64,000 nt of DNA. Source: Macquaria australasica (taxonomy: Eukaryota > Chordata > Actinopteri > Centrarchiformes > Percichthyidae). Within the stretch, counting starts at the first letter, position 1, and each line of letters begins with the position of its first letter. Of this stretch, positions 1 through 12,149 are shown in pieces. The translations under genes were made by a program, and so were the position numbers. Below the pieces are notes generated by a model that did no database searches, was not told the DNA's origin, and saw only the letters and a program-made list of their open reading frames with translations. The stretch is from the NCBI GenBank assembly GCA_005408345.1, contig SEMN01000581.1, forward strand, positions 186,001 through 250,000. The letters are read 5' to 3'.

Positions 1-60
1 AACGTGCAATAATTGATTTTTTGGCCATGTGGAGCATTCATTTTGAGTTGTGTTTCTGTC

Positions 61-140
61 CAGTATTCTATCCTTTTAATTAGTTTTGGTTTCAGCCAAC
101 TCCTGAGGGAAATATCTGGCTCTTTAGCTTTGTTGAGTGG
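61..140 (+). repeat. Interspersed repeat fragment (GAGGGAAATATCTGGCTC family)
   Basis: About 75 bases match the stretch at 22588-22652, including the shared block GAGGGAAATATCTGGCTCTT. The same family therefore occurs twice in this window in the same orientation. Confidence 0.6.
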
Positions 141-264
141 GTAGTGAACAGTGGGTTTATCAGAGCTTTTTCGTAGAAAACCGCTACCTGCTGCTACAGG
201 AAACAAGGTTAATGAAAGCTGATGGACTGAACCAACACATTCAAGTTCTGGGCCACAAAACCAA

Positions 265-960
265 AATAATGATTTGAATGACACTAAAAAGCTCTGTAGA
301 GCTGGTAATATAAAAATATTGGTTAGTGCAGCTTTAAAGATTTTAGGTTTACTCAGGAATAATATTATTAAGGAATTTTCTTTTACATTTTTTAATTTTT
401 CCAACCAGTGTTTGCACTTTTCAATTAATTATCTGAACGTTATTTTGATGTACTTCAGTAAGTTTTAGTGATTTCATCCTGACATTGAATTCCTGACATA
501 TCCACTCCTCATTCACAGCTTCTTTATTTTCTCATATTTACTTCTGTCTGTTTAGTCCATCTCTGACTCCCCTTCATGAGATCTATCTATTGTGCACACC
601 CTCTCAAGATGCAATTTGGCTCACAATAGCAGTGACAGTAATATGTTATTGCTGATGAATACAGGACTACCAAGAAATCCAGTAATCATGTAAACACAGA
701 CCACAAAGAAGAAGAAATAGAAATAGTGAAGTCTCTTCAACACAGCAAACTAGTAGCTGCTGAACACAGGAACTCATGCTAATGTCACCATGGTTACCAC
801 TGCCTCTAGTACTGCAGGAAACAAAGGAACCCTTGTGACAAGATTCCCCTCATAGATATTACTTTTCAAGTATTTGCACTGACATCAGCATTTGTTTTTC
901 TTTTATTCCAGTTCACATCATAGTCCTCACTGGAGGGTATGCACTGAAGGCAAGTTATCA
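265..960. other. Non-coding, AT-rich stretch
   Basis: Only short, low-complexity ORFs occur here, with no domain or splice structure that could be supported. No repeat could be recognised with confidence. Confidence 0.5.
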
Positions 961-977
961 TGTGATACGACCCTCAT

Positions 978-1240
978 CTAGTGTTGTAATACTCGAGTCT
1001 GGTCTCAGTCTCAAGTCCAGTCTTGAGATGTTTGTTTTTTTTATCATATTGGACTTGCCTCATACTCTAGGGTGTTTTGACTTGGACTTGTCTTGGTCTC
1101 TGTCACTGGTCTTGCCTATTATGTCTCTGATCTCTTTCCAACGCTGCCTGAAGTTCACTGCATTTGCAGCCATCAAAAAGCACAAAAACTGCAACTTGTA
1201 CAAATTCCTTGACAGTAAAGGTTTTTTTTTTTTTTTTTAC
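978..1240. repeat. Repeat with degenerate TCTCAAGTC/TTGGTCTC units
   Basis: Direct and inverted short units of the type GTCTCAAGTCCAGTC and CTTGGACTTGTCTTGGTCTC recall a common teleost interspersed repeat rich in 'ctcggtct' motifs. An 18-base T run closes it at about 1221-1238. Confidence 0.5.
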
Positions 1241-3500
1241 TAGGACATGGGCCTATATACATATATGTTGTTGAAAATAACAAAGGAAGTTGGTGAATGT
1301 ATGCAGGGGGGGCTGCAAACAGTTTCAGGGGAGGCTCGGTGAATGGAAGTGAAACAATATGACATTACATTAGTTATCAAAAGGAGATCACACAGAACGG
1401 CCTAAACGTGTGTGATCTGGTTAAAGAGATAGTTCAGAGATACAGTAGTTTGGGGGAATTTTACTGTTTCTCTCAGAGTCAGAAACTCCCCTCCCTGTCT
1501 CAGGACAGACCTTTTTTATGTATTTGATGTAGTCAAACAGCAATATTAGGCTATCTTGGCTCAATTGTTGAGTGTCTATGGGATCAAATAACATAATCAT
1601 GATCCCACAGGCATCCAGGAATTGAGCGAAACCAAACAAGTAAACTAAGGGGGGCCTTTTCTCAAGCTTTGTCTGAGGGGAGGCCCACAGTCTCAGACTC
1701 TGAAATCCCCGGGTATTGAGAGCCGAAGTGAAACCCGGAACTTCCGGGTTTTGTCCCAGAAGTTCGAAAATCTTATTCAAAATCCCATTTACATTGTAAA
1801 CAGCAATAACTAAAGATCCTGCCTGGGAACGGAGCCCTCCTCACTTCATATGACTAGATAAGGACAGTATTTAAAAAGCAAAAAAACAATCTAATGTCGT
1901 TGTTTATTCAATATTTGAGAAATTGAAACTGAAATAGAGTTTTTTGACATAATGTATATGCAGCTCTATATCCGAGCAGTAACTCTTAGATTTGATGATG
2001 TTTCTTTTAATAAATATGGCCTTGGTTAGTTAACGTTATTCGGCCAGTTAGCAGGTATCACATTGCTTCTCAATCTTTAGTCTTCAGCAGTCTGTAAAAA
2101 AAACTTCTGCTTGAACTCCTACTGAATCTGTTCATACTTCTTTACCATTTTAGCACTGTTGTCAGTGTTTTCTTTCCTTGTAAATACATGATGACAGATG
2201 CTGACTGTTAGAGTAACTGACAGTGAAAGAGCAAAAAATTCCAAGATAATCCTAAAGGCACACAATGGTGCATTTTCATTACAGTGTTTCACTTCAGAGC
2301 TGGTAAAATACCCAAAAGTGCTTAATCTTCTAGTTACAGTTGCTCATGATTTCAAGACAGGCTAATTAAAGTTAATCAGTTAATTAAATCCCTGCAGCCA
2401 TCTGAAGGCAGCCGGACAGATATGTGATAAATCTGCAGCCTCCAAGTTAAAGTGCTGCACAGCTCGGAGCCTTTACGCACAGTGATCCACTGCGTTTATC
2501 ATATATCATGTTCAAATGACATCAGGCTGTTGCAAAATAACACACACCTCTAAACACATCAAACTGGTCAGTTATAACTCTGTATTCTGTCGGTGTATGG
2601 TGACATGGAGACACACTGGACTAGTTTTAAGATTTCCATTTGTAGCCTAGCTGCTATATTTAGCCATTAACTGCCCAATGAACATCCATGATGCTGCCAG
2701 CGTCCCATCCATCAGTAGGTGGAAGGTGATAGCTCGAAACCCGAGACAGATAATAATGTGCAGCACCGGCGTTCGACCCACCAGCGGGGCACTTCGATGT
2801 TTGCCAGATATGTCACTCAGACGAGGTTAGGCAGCAATATCAATTAGCTAACATGCTATTAAAGCATTTGCCAGTGACTGCAGCCGATGAGCCAAGTTAA
2901 TCTTGCTTCGAAAGCCAAGCTGTTTGTATCGTGGCATTGCTTCTGTAGCCTTTGAGTAATTGGAAATTTGAGGTCAGGTGATTTTGTGTTAGTTTTTCTC
3001 TGAGCAAGGAAATTAAATGACACTGTATGCAGTGGAAAGATCCTCTACAGTTTTCCATAGCAATTTGAGCCTTTGGTTATTATTTATTTATTTTTCTAAT
3101 GTTTTGTGAAAATTCTTAACTATGTAAAGAAAATTCATACGTCTGGCTTATACAAAAATCTAATTTATGTGAAAGTTTAAAATGCTAAACTAGTTAATGT
3201 TAGCTAGTGTTAGCTTGCTGTTGTACGATGTGTAACCAATGGAAATGCATATCCTTTACTTTAGGAACTTTTTCTAACCAGAAGTTGCACTTCACAGAAG
3301 CACATTACATTAAGCAAAGAAGTAAAAAATTAGAGAGTTTGTCCCCATAATTATGACTTAGTATCTCATAATTATAAGAAAATATGTAATGATTATGAGA
3401 TCAGTCTCAGAAATGACCATGGGGATGGATCAATACCTCTTTGATACTGCCAGAAAAAAACTGGCCTATGTTCCCTGCGTCAAAGGATTGACTAGAGCCA
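1240..3500. other. Non-coding stretch with unclassified repeat-like DNA
   Basis: A 119-codon minus-strand ORF (1421-1780) has no recognisable domain. The plus strand around 1425 (AAAGAGATAGTTCAGAGATA) has the look of a teleost interspersed repeat end. A palindromic AT block with CATAATTATGA/TCATAATTAT motifs lies at 3344-3403. Nothing else could be supported. Confidence 0.4.
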
Positions 3501-3507
3501 GTTCTTA

Positions 3508-3655
3508 GTAGTCTGCAGGGTCCTGGTAGTGCGCATGCTGGCTCACTAAATTGGCTTACTGGGCCACTTGATGGAACTGAGCCATTGTTAATGTTATTAG
3601 TAACACCTGTGCTTTTCCTGCTATGACAAGTCAAAATGTCGGCTGTTAAAAGGGT
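3508..3655 (+). repeat. Short transposon-like repeat, copy 1 (X then Y)
   Basis: A block beginning CCTGGTAGTGCGCATGCTGG and containing CACTTGATGGAACTGAGCCA is followed by GTGCTTTTCCTGCTATGACA. At 13017-13150 the first block keeps its orientation while the second appears inverted on the other side, so the second block behaves like a terminal inverted repeat of a small non-autonomous element. Confidence 0.6.
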
Positions 3656-3659
3656 CTGA

Positions 3660-5130
3660 ATAGTTATCCTGTGTCCAAGTTGGGATTCTGCTAGAAGAAC
3701 TAATTTCCCCTGTAATAAACACATACGTGAATGTTAAATCTTAGTGAAGTAAACAATAGCAAAAAAAAAAAAGCAGCACAGAAGGAGGAGGGTGGGGTGG
3801 TGGAGGGAGCTGCGGCAGCAAAGATGAGTATAACAGGAAAGAGTATCAGCAGAGTAATAGTAAGAAGTGTCAGGTTATAATGTCATTGTTGTACACCTGT
3901 ATGAATATGATTGGATGTTACAAGTCAGCTGGTAGCCATGTTGCTGATGAATGAGCCACTAATAGTGAAGCATGAATGAAACTTCTGATGGGATACTGCT
4001 GAATACAAACAAAGCCTTGCACCAAATGTTAAATGTCTGGGTCATTTACAACCAAGTTAGGGCCGGCGTAGATGGAAAAACCAGGGTTGTGTGGCTTCTT
4101 GCCCCTTTGAACCCAGCTAGTTTTACTTGGAGATTTACTTTTAATGAAAGGCAAATTCAATTATATTCATCCTTGTGCACTGGAGTGAACAAATAATACA
4201 ATTTAGTAAGGTAAAGGCCACTGGTTGAGTGTTGCAAGCATCAGCAATCACCAATAAAAAGCCTCTGACTCACAATTGTTTGCTTATTATGAACCTAATA
4301 GGCTTCACACAAAACACAGAGTTCAGAACTCGCTCTCTCATTTGAATGTCATTCTTGTTTATTTACCCATAAACCACTTGGGCTGACATTCTCATTTCCC
4401 CTCTCCTAACTGGTGCTAACTGTCTCAACGTAATAGACTATACTGACACAATGCTCTTCGTCACAGTGTGTATATGTAGTGTCTAAATCCCAGCCATGTG
4501 TAATAATATTCAGAAGAACACACACACACACACACTTCTCTGCAGCACCACGCTCCAGGAACAATCTGCTCTAATGATTTCTGATGTGATTGGATTTCTC
4601 TTCATGGCCACTGGGCTGCGTGTCCAATTCTGCCCACCGCTGATTTGGTTTCCAATGAAGACCCTGTAACAATGTAGAGGTTGTGAAGCATTGTGGGTGG
4701 CCAATCTTGAGTACTGACCCTCCAACCCAATCATTCAACTTTTCCTTTATTCCCTTTCCCATCATGCCCTCCTTTCCCTTTTATATCTCATCTTTCCAAT
4801 CCTCTTTCATCATTCATTTCCTTTCCAGTCTCCCCCTATCCATTATCCTATTTAGATTTTTTTCACAGGGATGATTTCTTTCCTATGTCCTTTTCTTTCC
4901 CTGACTTTACGGTCATCATTCCTTTTTGTCCTTCCATTAGTTGTCTTTGCCTTGTCTTACCTTGCTTTTTCCTTGTTGTTTTTCATCTGTTTCCTCTGTC
5001 AATTTTGTTTTTTCTCTCCTTTCTTTTTCTTTTTTCTTGCTTCTTTTTTGCAACAGGCCTTTACTTTTGACACTGTAGTAGTGGGGATGTTGTTGCTTTA
5101 AATTATGAACTGGGCATCAATTCCTGCAAA
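3660..5130. other. Non-coding stretch; CT-rich tract and short AC microsatellite
   Basis: This stretch holds a short AC run at 4517-4534 and a T/C-rich tract at about 4738-5055 whose overlapping ORFs are low complexity. No gene could be supported. Confidence 0.5.
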
Positions 5131-5290
5131 ATCCTAATCAGACTCTTATTTTGAATGGTACACGTCACTATGACTGCAAATAACAATTATTTTCATTATG
5201 GATTAATCTGCCAATTATTCTCACAGTTAATCATTAAAAATTTTTTGGAAAATGCTCCATCACAATTTCCTAATACAATAAAGGGGATAA
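5130..5290 (-). repeat. Fragment of the AATTAGTCGATTAATCG-type teleost repeat
   Basis: Minus-strand text here (ending TGTTATTTGCAGTCATAG) resembles the 3' part of the more complete copy at 30744-31022. It lies directly downstream of the L1 remnant. Confidence 0.5.
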
Positions 5291-5374
5291 AAAAACAAGC
5301 ATGAAAAGATCTGGATTGCACTTTCTCCACAAAACCTTCATTCCTGTGGCATATTCAGTGGTCCATTCTCATTC

Positions 5375-5994
5375 TCATTGTCGATGACATGTAAACATTG
5401 TCCATTTCTTTTGACATCGCTCCTGTTGTGCTCTTATCCTATGAGTTAACTGTTCCATAATATATAGTTCATTCACAATTCTCAGCCATCCATCTTGAGT
5501 TGGTGGTTCTGCCTTGTACCATCTCTTCATAATGGCCTTTTTACAAGCTACAAACAAGATTCTCAGCAAATATCTGTCTTCTCTTAACACAGTATCTCCT
5601 GTCATATTACCAAAATAGCTAAAGTACTATACATAACCTAAGTATATGAAAGCCCAGAATTTTGATAATAATCATATGAATATTGTCCCAAAACTATACA
5701 ATGTTAGGACAAAGCCAGAATACATGGGAATGGTCTATTGTCCCACATCGTCTCCAACATTGTTGTGCTATAGACATGTATTTGCTCTTAATTTGGGGTG
5801 TAAAAAAGAATCCAATTTCTTCTGCTAGCATTACTTCGTCTTTTCATTTTGGACTTTTCCCAAGGAGGGTACATATTTTCTTTGCTCTTTTTACGTTCGG
5901 TATCTTTGCCCTATATGTGATGTTGTGTTTAAATAAGTGTAAAGTGAGTCTATTAATAATTTTACCTTCATGCATAAATCTGCTAATCATGTGA
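5375..5994 (-). pseudogene. L1-type LINE ORF2, C-terminal remnant
   Basis: Read on the minus strand, this stretch encodes the end of an L1/Tx1-clade ORF2 protein: a Cys/His segment (CWRRCGTIDHSHVFWLCPN, the usual L1 CW-C-H-C pattern) followed by KKAIMKRWYKAEPPTQDGWL and NELYIMEQLTHRIRAQ, which recall the conserved L1 C-terminal block. An in-frame TAG lies at 5694-5696 and the frame changes near 5620. The copy is 5'-truncated at about 5994. It is unlikely to be anything but a dead fragment. Confidence 0.75.
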
Positions 5995-6055
5995 GCAGCA
6001 GGGCTGTTGTGTAGCTTGCAATGGCTAGCAACACTGTAGCTTTCATGCTATCTAC

Positions 6056-6106
6056 AAATGCTCCAAGCTAGCCAACATGGTCAGTGTTGGCTAGCTTGGA
6101 GCATTT
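6056..6106. repeat. Perfect 22-bp hairpin with 7-base loop
   Basis: Left arm 6056-6077 and right arm 6085-6106 are exact reverse complements around the loop TGGTCAG. The hairpin lies about 60 bases beyond the truncated 5' end of the L1 remnant. No neighbouring gene explains it. Confidence 0.9.
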
Positions 6107-6109
6107 TCT

Positions 6110-6909
6110 TATAGTGTTCATGGTGTTAAACAAGCACAGAGAGCATTTAAGCAAGACAGACCCTGTGAATGCTTTGTTTTTCTACAATTTCAGGTATGTG
6201 GGTTTATGCATGTCTATTTTTATGTTGTAATATTTTTCAGAAAGAATGTCTTTGGTTATTTACAATTCTGCAGTGACAGGGGAGTTATGCTGATGCCATC
6301 CGTGGCGCTTTGCAATAAAGTGCTGCAATATAATCCCAGAAAGTGTGGTCCTTGTCCACACAACATCACCACACAACCTTGACGTCAATACAAGTCATGC
6401 AGAGGTAATGTCTATCAGGGGGCCCCTCTTCCCGCAGCATCTGTGAATTATTTCATGAAAACTGTATTCTCACAGGTTTTATTTGCCCCTTTTATTACTT
6501 ATTAGATGTTGCTGTGGTTGTGCTTTGCCTTGACCACAAGGCATGCCTGGAAATGAGAGCCTCTACATGAGCAATGAAACCAGGCTTCAGATCACCAAGA
6601 GGATAAAATGTTCAATAAGGGCAACAGAAACAGACTACAATTGTTCTTTAAAATCTAGTTTGGTAGAAAATTGTGTCTTGGTGCTTGGATACACAGTCTA
6701 CAGGTTATTAAATTCAAATAAGCCCAGTGATAACTCCTGCATTGCATGGAAGGTGTTCAGCTGATAAAAATGAAGCTTTAAAAAGAATATAGCCAATACC
6801 AATTGCAATTTCCTAATCAAAAATGCTTTTAAGAGGAATCAAAAGCAAAGCCACAAAAAGCCACATTTTACAGCCATACATTATTTATAATGTATATATA
6901 TTATTATAC
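6110..6909. other. Non-coding flank of the LINE
   Basis: No gene could be supported. The AT-rich end (about 6880-6909) is the probable insertion target of the LINE and contains its candidate target-site copy. Confidence 0.5.
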
Positions 6910-7152
6910 ATTTTTTTTTTTTTTTTTTCGTTCCGGCGCCGCTGTGAGTGGCAGCCTGTTGCAGCAGCTCCCGTTCGCGGTTTGAGTTTTTTTTTGAGTT
7001 TACTAGTTTGCTAGTGAAGTATAGTCGTTCTTTTTTGCTATATATCTGTATGTATTTGCTATGTATTTTTAGTACTTGTTATTTTGCTATTTTTTGGCAT
7101 CTTTGGAGTTTTTTGGACGTTTTGTTTGTCGTTTGTGGAGACGGGACTGCTG

Positions 7153-8371
7153 ATGCCCTTAGAGACGGCGTCCATAGTTACCGCCGGCAGCCATGGTGAC
7201 TCCATTGTTTACACCAGGGATCAGCTGTTAGCTCTCCGTAACACAGCGGTGCTACCACCCGGGGAGAGACCTGATGTGCCCCGCGAGCTGAGGAGGAGGA
7301 GACGGGGAAGCCGAGCGGGGGCTCAGCGCCGCGCCAGGAGAAGATGTTACACACCCGTCCTCCCATCGATCATCATGGGGAATGTAAGATCTATCACCAA
7401 TAAGATGGACGAGCTGGCGGCGCTGACCCGGCATCAGAGGGAATACCGGGAGTGTAGCATCATGCTATTCACGGAGACTTGGCTAACCGCGCTAACTCCG
7501 GATACGGACGTTTCAGTTAATGGCTTCCAACTACTTCGGGCGGACAGGACGATGGAGAGCGGTAAGAGGAAGGGAGGAGGGCTGGCAGTGCTTGTTAATG
7601 ACAGATGGTGTAACCCTGGGCACATCACTGTTAAAGAGCAAACCTGCGACAAGAACATTGAACTGCTAGCTGTTAGCATGAGGCCAAACTATCTACCGAG
7701 GGAATTCTCGCATGCCATCGTGATGGTAGCTTACATCCCCCCCTCTGCTAACGCTGAGGCAGCCTGTGATGTCCTGCTCTCAGCAGTAAGCAGGCTGCAG
7801 ACACAGCACCCAGATGCCCTCCTCGTCATCTCTGGTGATTTTAATCATGCCCCTCCGTCCTCCTCTCTACCCACATTCACTCAGTATGTTACGTGCCATA
7901 CCAGAGACAACAGAATACTGGACTTGTGTTATGCCAACACCAAGGACGCATACATCTCATTGAGTCTCCCCCCCCTGGGCAGATCTGATCACAACCTTGT
8001 GCATCTCAGGCCTGTCTACAGACCTCTTGTGCGCAGGCTGCCTGCTGTCTCACGCACAGTGAAGAAGTGGTCTAACGGAGCAGAGGATGCTTTGAAGGAC
8101 TGTTTTGACACTACTGTATGGGACATTTTTAGTGACGCTCATGGGGAGGATATTGACAACCTCACAGACTGTCTGACGGACTACATAAACTTCTGTGTGG
8201 AAAACACCATCCCCACTAGGACTGTACGTTGTTTCGCCAACAATAAACCCTGGATTACTCCTGATATTAAGGCTCTCCTCAAGGAAAAAAAGAGAGCTTT
8301 TGTATCGGGTAACAAGGAGGAGTTGAAGAGTGTCCAGCGAGAGCTAAGGAGGAGGATCAGGGAGGGGAAAA
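7153..8371 (+). pseudogene. LINE ORF, endonuclease (AP-endonuclease-like) part
   Basis: The EEP-family endonuclease of the LINE nicks target DNA to prime reverse transcription. The ATG at 7153 is the likely start because it opens the recalled N-terminal segment of this family (TASIVTAG... then YTRDQLLALR). The motifs are in the expected order: GNVRSITNKMDEL, FTETWL (catalytic Glu), VISGDFNHAP (Asp/Asn) and LGRSDHN (Ser-Asp-His) near 7982-7996. An N-terminal Arg-rich stretch lies before the domain. The frame is lost at the A run 8368-8371, where one more A would restore the continuation into the next segment. Confidence 0.85.
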
Positions 8372-10164
8372 CAGCTACAGGAGAAAGTTGGAGAGTCAAC
8401 TGCAGAAAAATAACACCAGAGGAGTTTGGAAGGGCCTTAAAACCATCTCGGGCCATATGGACTCCAAGCCCCGGCCTGCGGGGGATCAGAAGTGGGCAGA
8501 TGACCTGAACGTATTCTTCAACAGATTCGATCAGGCATCTACCCCTCCCCCTGCCCCGTCTCCTCTGCAACCATCATTACCATCTACCCTCCCTGCCTAC
8601 AGCCCTCCCCCTCCCTCATCTCACCACTTATCACTCCCCACAGCCCTCAGCTTACAGCCACTTAATACACCCACACCACAGCCTGGGCTGGGCCCATCTC
8701 CCCATTTCACACCCGCAAACACCCCCCATTCAGCCCCCATGCTCTCTACAAGCTCAACTGGACTGTTCCTCACAACATCCCAGGTGAGAAACGAACTGAG
8801 TAAGATAAGGGTGGGGAAGGCGGCGGGCCCAGACGGCATCAGCTCCAGACTTCTGAAGTCCTGTGCGGACCAGCTTTGTGGGATTGTTGAGCATCTGTTC
8901 AACCTGATTCTGAAGCTGGGGAGGGTGCCAAAACTGTGGAAAACATCGTGTCTGGTTCCTGTGCCCAAGACCCCACACCCCAAGGACCTCAATGGCTATA
9001 GGCCAGTGGCATTGACCTCTCACCTGATGAAGACCCTGGAGAGACTGGTCCTTGTTCACCTGCGTCCGCTGGTGAGCCCATGTATGGACCCTCTGCAGTT
9101 TGCCTACCAACCCGGCATTGGGGTGGATGACGCTGTCATTTACCTACTTCACACATCCCTCTCTCACCTAGAAAAGGCTGGAAACACTGTGAGGATCATG
9201 TTTTTGATTTCTCCAGTGCTTTTAACACCATCCAGCCCAGGATTCTGGGGGACAAGTTGGAGCACGCTGGGGTGGACCATCACCTGGCAGCATGGATCCT
9301 GGACTACCTCACAAACCGACCACAGTATGTGAGGTTACAGGACTGTGTGTCTGACACACTTCTCTGCAGCACAGGGGCTCCACAGGGAACCGTTCTGGCG
9401 CCTTTCCTGTTCACCTTCTACACAGCGGACTTCACCCATAACACTTCGAACTGTCACCTGCAGAAGTTCTCTGATGACTCTGCCATCGTCGGCCTCATCA
9501 CCAACGGGGATGATGGGGAGTACAGAGAACTGACCCAGGGCTTTGTGGGTTGGTGTCAGCAGAACCGCCTCCAGATCAACGCGAGTAAAACCAAAGAGCT
9601 GGTGGTGGACTTCGGCAGGCGCAAACTCCCTCCACCTACACCAGTGAACATCCAGGGAACGGACATTGAGATTGTGAGATCGTACAAGTATCTGGGTGTT
9701 CACTTGAACAGCAAACTGGACTGGTCAGACAATACGGACGCTCTGTTTAAAAAGGGCCAGAGCCGTCTCTTTTGCTCAGGAGACTAAGATCTTTTGGAGT
9801 GCAGGGTGCGCTCCTGAGGACTTTCTATGACTCTGTGGTGGCATCAGCTGTCTTGTATGGGGTGACCTGTTGGGCCAGTGGCATCTCTTCCAGGGATAGA
9901 AAGAGACTGGACAGACTGGTAAAGAAGGCCAGCTCTGTCCTTGGATGCCCTCTGGACCCAGTGGAGGTGGTGGGAGGCAGGAGAATGGTGGCCAAGCTAT
10001 CATCACTACTGGAGAACACTTCCCACCCCCTACATGTCACTCTATCAGCACTGGGCAGCTCCTTCAGCGACCGGCTGCTCCACCCGCGGTGTCTGAAGGA
10101 GAGGTACCGTAGGTCCTTTCTGCCTGCTGCTGTCAGACTCTATAATCAGTACAACTCCCGGTAA
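8372..10164 (+). pseudogene. LINE ORF, reverse transcriptase and C-terminal part
   Basis: The reverse transcriptase copies the element RNA at the nicked target. A Pro-rich linker (about 8540-8760) leads to the RT motifs: KAAGPDGISSRLLK, NGYRPVALTSHLMKTLERL, motif A (DFSSAFNTI, reached only after the shift at the T run 9201-9205), motif B (GAPQGTVLAPFLFT), motif C (KFSDDSAIV, catalytic Asp pair), LQINASKTKELVVDF and YKYLGVHLNSKLDW. A third shift in the T run 9770-9773 separates the C-terminal segment that ends at 10164. Each shift is one missing base, so the protein as written cannot be made in one piece. Confidence 0.85.
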
Positions 10165-10520
10165 TCTACACTTGACTGTCAGTGTGCAGACTATTCACTA
10201 CTATACTTCATCTACTGCTGTGCATTATCTTCATACATATATTGTATTCATGATGTTATCTACTTCATATGTTGCTGTGAAATATTTTTCATATACATGT
10301 ATATTATATATGTGCAATATTTTTATCTTATCTATTTGTTCATACTTACAACTGCACTCAGTCACTCTATTATTTATTTCTGTCTATACTGTGTATAGGA
10401 CTATTTTTCTATTTTTCTATTTATTTTTATTGTATTTCTATATATGATACTTTTGCTGGCTGCTGCAACGCTAAAAATTTCCCCGCTGTGGGACAATAAA
10501 GGCTTATCTTATCTTATCTT
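10165..10520 (+). other. LINE 3' UTR and TTATC tail
   Basis: An AT-rich untranslated tail ends in the block CCCCGCTGTGGGACAATAAA followed by TTATC units. The same end block occurs at 16647-16703, showing that it is the family's 3' terminus used for priming. Confidence 0.8.
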
Positions 10521-10716
10521 ATTATTATACCAAATTCATGTAAGGAAGCCATTGGTCCAAAGGTTTGGATAGAGGATACTGCACCTATCAAACCACAGTG
10601 AGTTTGCCACAGATGAAAATTTTGACATCTGTTATTATGTTTATCATGGGATAAAGGCCTCAATATGCTTCAAATTAAGTGCTTGTCAGATTGTCAAAAT
10701 CCCCTTTCCAGTGGCG

Positions 10717-10764
10717 TAACCTGTGCTTTTCCTGCTATAACAATCAAAATGTCTGCCTATTAGG
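10717..10764 (+). repeat. Terminal fragment of the same short repeat
   Basis: It contains CCTGTGCTTTTCCTGCTATA followed by AACAATCAAAATGTC, matching the terminal block at about 3605-3645. The internal block is absent. Confidence 0.55.
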
Positions 10765-11504
10765 GGTAGCTGTGTCTGGCAATTTTTGTAACTTTCTGAA
10801 ACAGCCAATCCGACAATCATACCCATTTTAAAGTAACTGTGTCTTAAAATATGCCCTTACATCACCTGCCCATACCACACAGAACTGCTTAGGTGGGATC
10901 CATATTATCTGGAAATTCGCCTCAGCCAAAAATGTGGCATTCAAAAGCAGCCCTCTGTATTATGGTGCCAGCTGGAATCAGTTAGGTCAGATCTGCTCTA
11001 AGCTGTGTTTGACATGTTTTCTTTGTTTTATTGTTGTCTTAAATTTTCTCTACATACCTGGGACACCCTGGTAAGATATATTGTTACTGAATTAACTACT
11101 CAGTTACTGAATAAACTGAATTAAATTGACTTTTTGGCGATTAGCCAGGTGTATGTTTTTGCAGGATTTGAATTTCTCTCTTAAGCTCTTTTTTCATTCT
11201 TCACACAACTACTCCTGTCACTTTTTGTGTGTACACCGTGAATGCCTAAGAGGAGAAACTGTCCAAAGTGTGCCCCATTATCCAAGTAATCCCCATTTGT
11301 ATGATCCATTGCACCAAGCCTACAAAGACAGTTCTTAGAGAGAAAGTGGGGAGGTAGTGTGAGTAGTGCAGTCAGGGGCCTTCAGAACCGGTATAAATGC
11401 TTTAGCCTTTAGATGTGGTTGGACAAACAACGTTGTAGAACCTGGTTTGTAGCATATTGAACCCCTAACTTATACGGTATTGGGAAACACATTCACACGT
11501 ATGT

Positions 11505-11606
11505 CCAGTTCACCTGGTTTGCATATCTTTGAATTGTGGATGGATTCAAACCTAGGATCTTCTTGCCGTGAGGGGACATTACTAACAACTGAGCCACCAT
11601 GCTACA
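11505..11606 (-). repeat. Diverged tRNA-derived SINE head
   Basis: Read on the minus strand, the block from about 11606 downwards resembles a tRNA promoter: GGTGGCTCAGTTGTTAGTAA (A-box-like), then GGTTTGAATCC (B-box-like). The same layout is clearer at 35935-36101. Confidence 0.5.
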
Positions 11607-11954
11607 CCTATAATGTTATTAGTACAGACAGAATGGGATGGAAAGTGAATAAATGATCATGATTTTCTGATCCAAAAGTGGCTTGGGGAATTCTGGCTCT
11701 AACAATAAAATAACTCATGCATAAACCAAAAATTATTGACTGCATGAGTTAAATGTTTAATGTCTTCATCAAAGTCGATCATATTACCAGCTAACCTTGA
11801 GTGTGTTTCTGGCCTCTCTTCTGTCCATTTCCATTCTCAGGAAGAAGCTTGTAAAATCTGTAGTGAAACTGTTAGTTTTAAAAGTATTTTCTAAGCAATG
11901 GTCGACAACTAAACTATATTTTTTGTCTATAATATGAACTTTTGAAGCATGGTT

Positions 11955-12145
11955 CCCAAAGCGCTTTACAGATTGGTCTCATTCACACACCGCTGGCGAC
12001 AGAGCTGCCATTCAAGGTGCTGGCCTACATCGGGAGCAATTTAGGGTTCTGTGTCTTGCCCAAGGACACTTTGACATGTGGACAGTAGGAGCCAGGGATC
12101 AAACTGCCAACCCACTCTACCACCTGAGCCACAGCTGCTATCCCT
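11955..12145 (-). repeat. tRNA-derived SINE-like repeat
   Basis: On the minus strand it begins GCTGTGGCTCAGGTGGTAGA, an A-box-like head, and continues through TTTGATCCCTGGCTCC and TGTCCTTGGGCAAGACAC to GTAAAGCGCTTTGG. This order is familiar from a widespread teleost repeat. No coding content. Confidence 0.6.
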
Positions 12146-12149
12146 GTCA

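Larger units (their letters stand above)
6910..10520 (+). mobile_element. L2/Rex1-like LINE retrotransposon, near full length
   Basis: A non-LTR retrotransposon of the Jockey/CR1-L2 group. It starts with a T-rich run and a GC-rich 5' leader, carries one large ORF (from 7153, broken into four frames, to 10164), then an AT-rich 3' UTR and a tail of TTATC units after ACAATAAAGG. The flanking sequence ATTATTATAC at 6900-6909 recurs directly after the tail at 10521-10530, a candidate 10-bp target-site duplication. Endonuclease and reverse transcriptase motifs are all recognisable. Three single-base losses in A or T runs disrupt the ORF, and no other stops were noticed, which suggests a young insertion or sequencing error in homopolymers. 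Confidence 0.9.

Noticed and set aside
1421..1780. 119-codon minus-strand ORF as a gene
   Set aside because: No domain, no splice context and a repeat-like surrounding; it looks like a chance frame.
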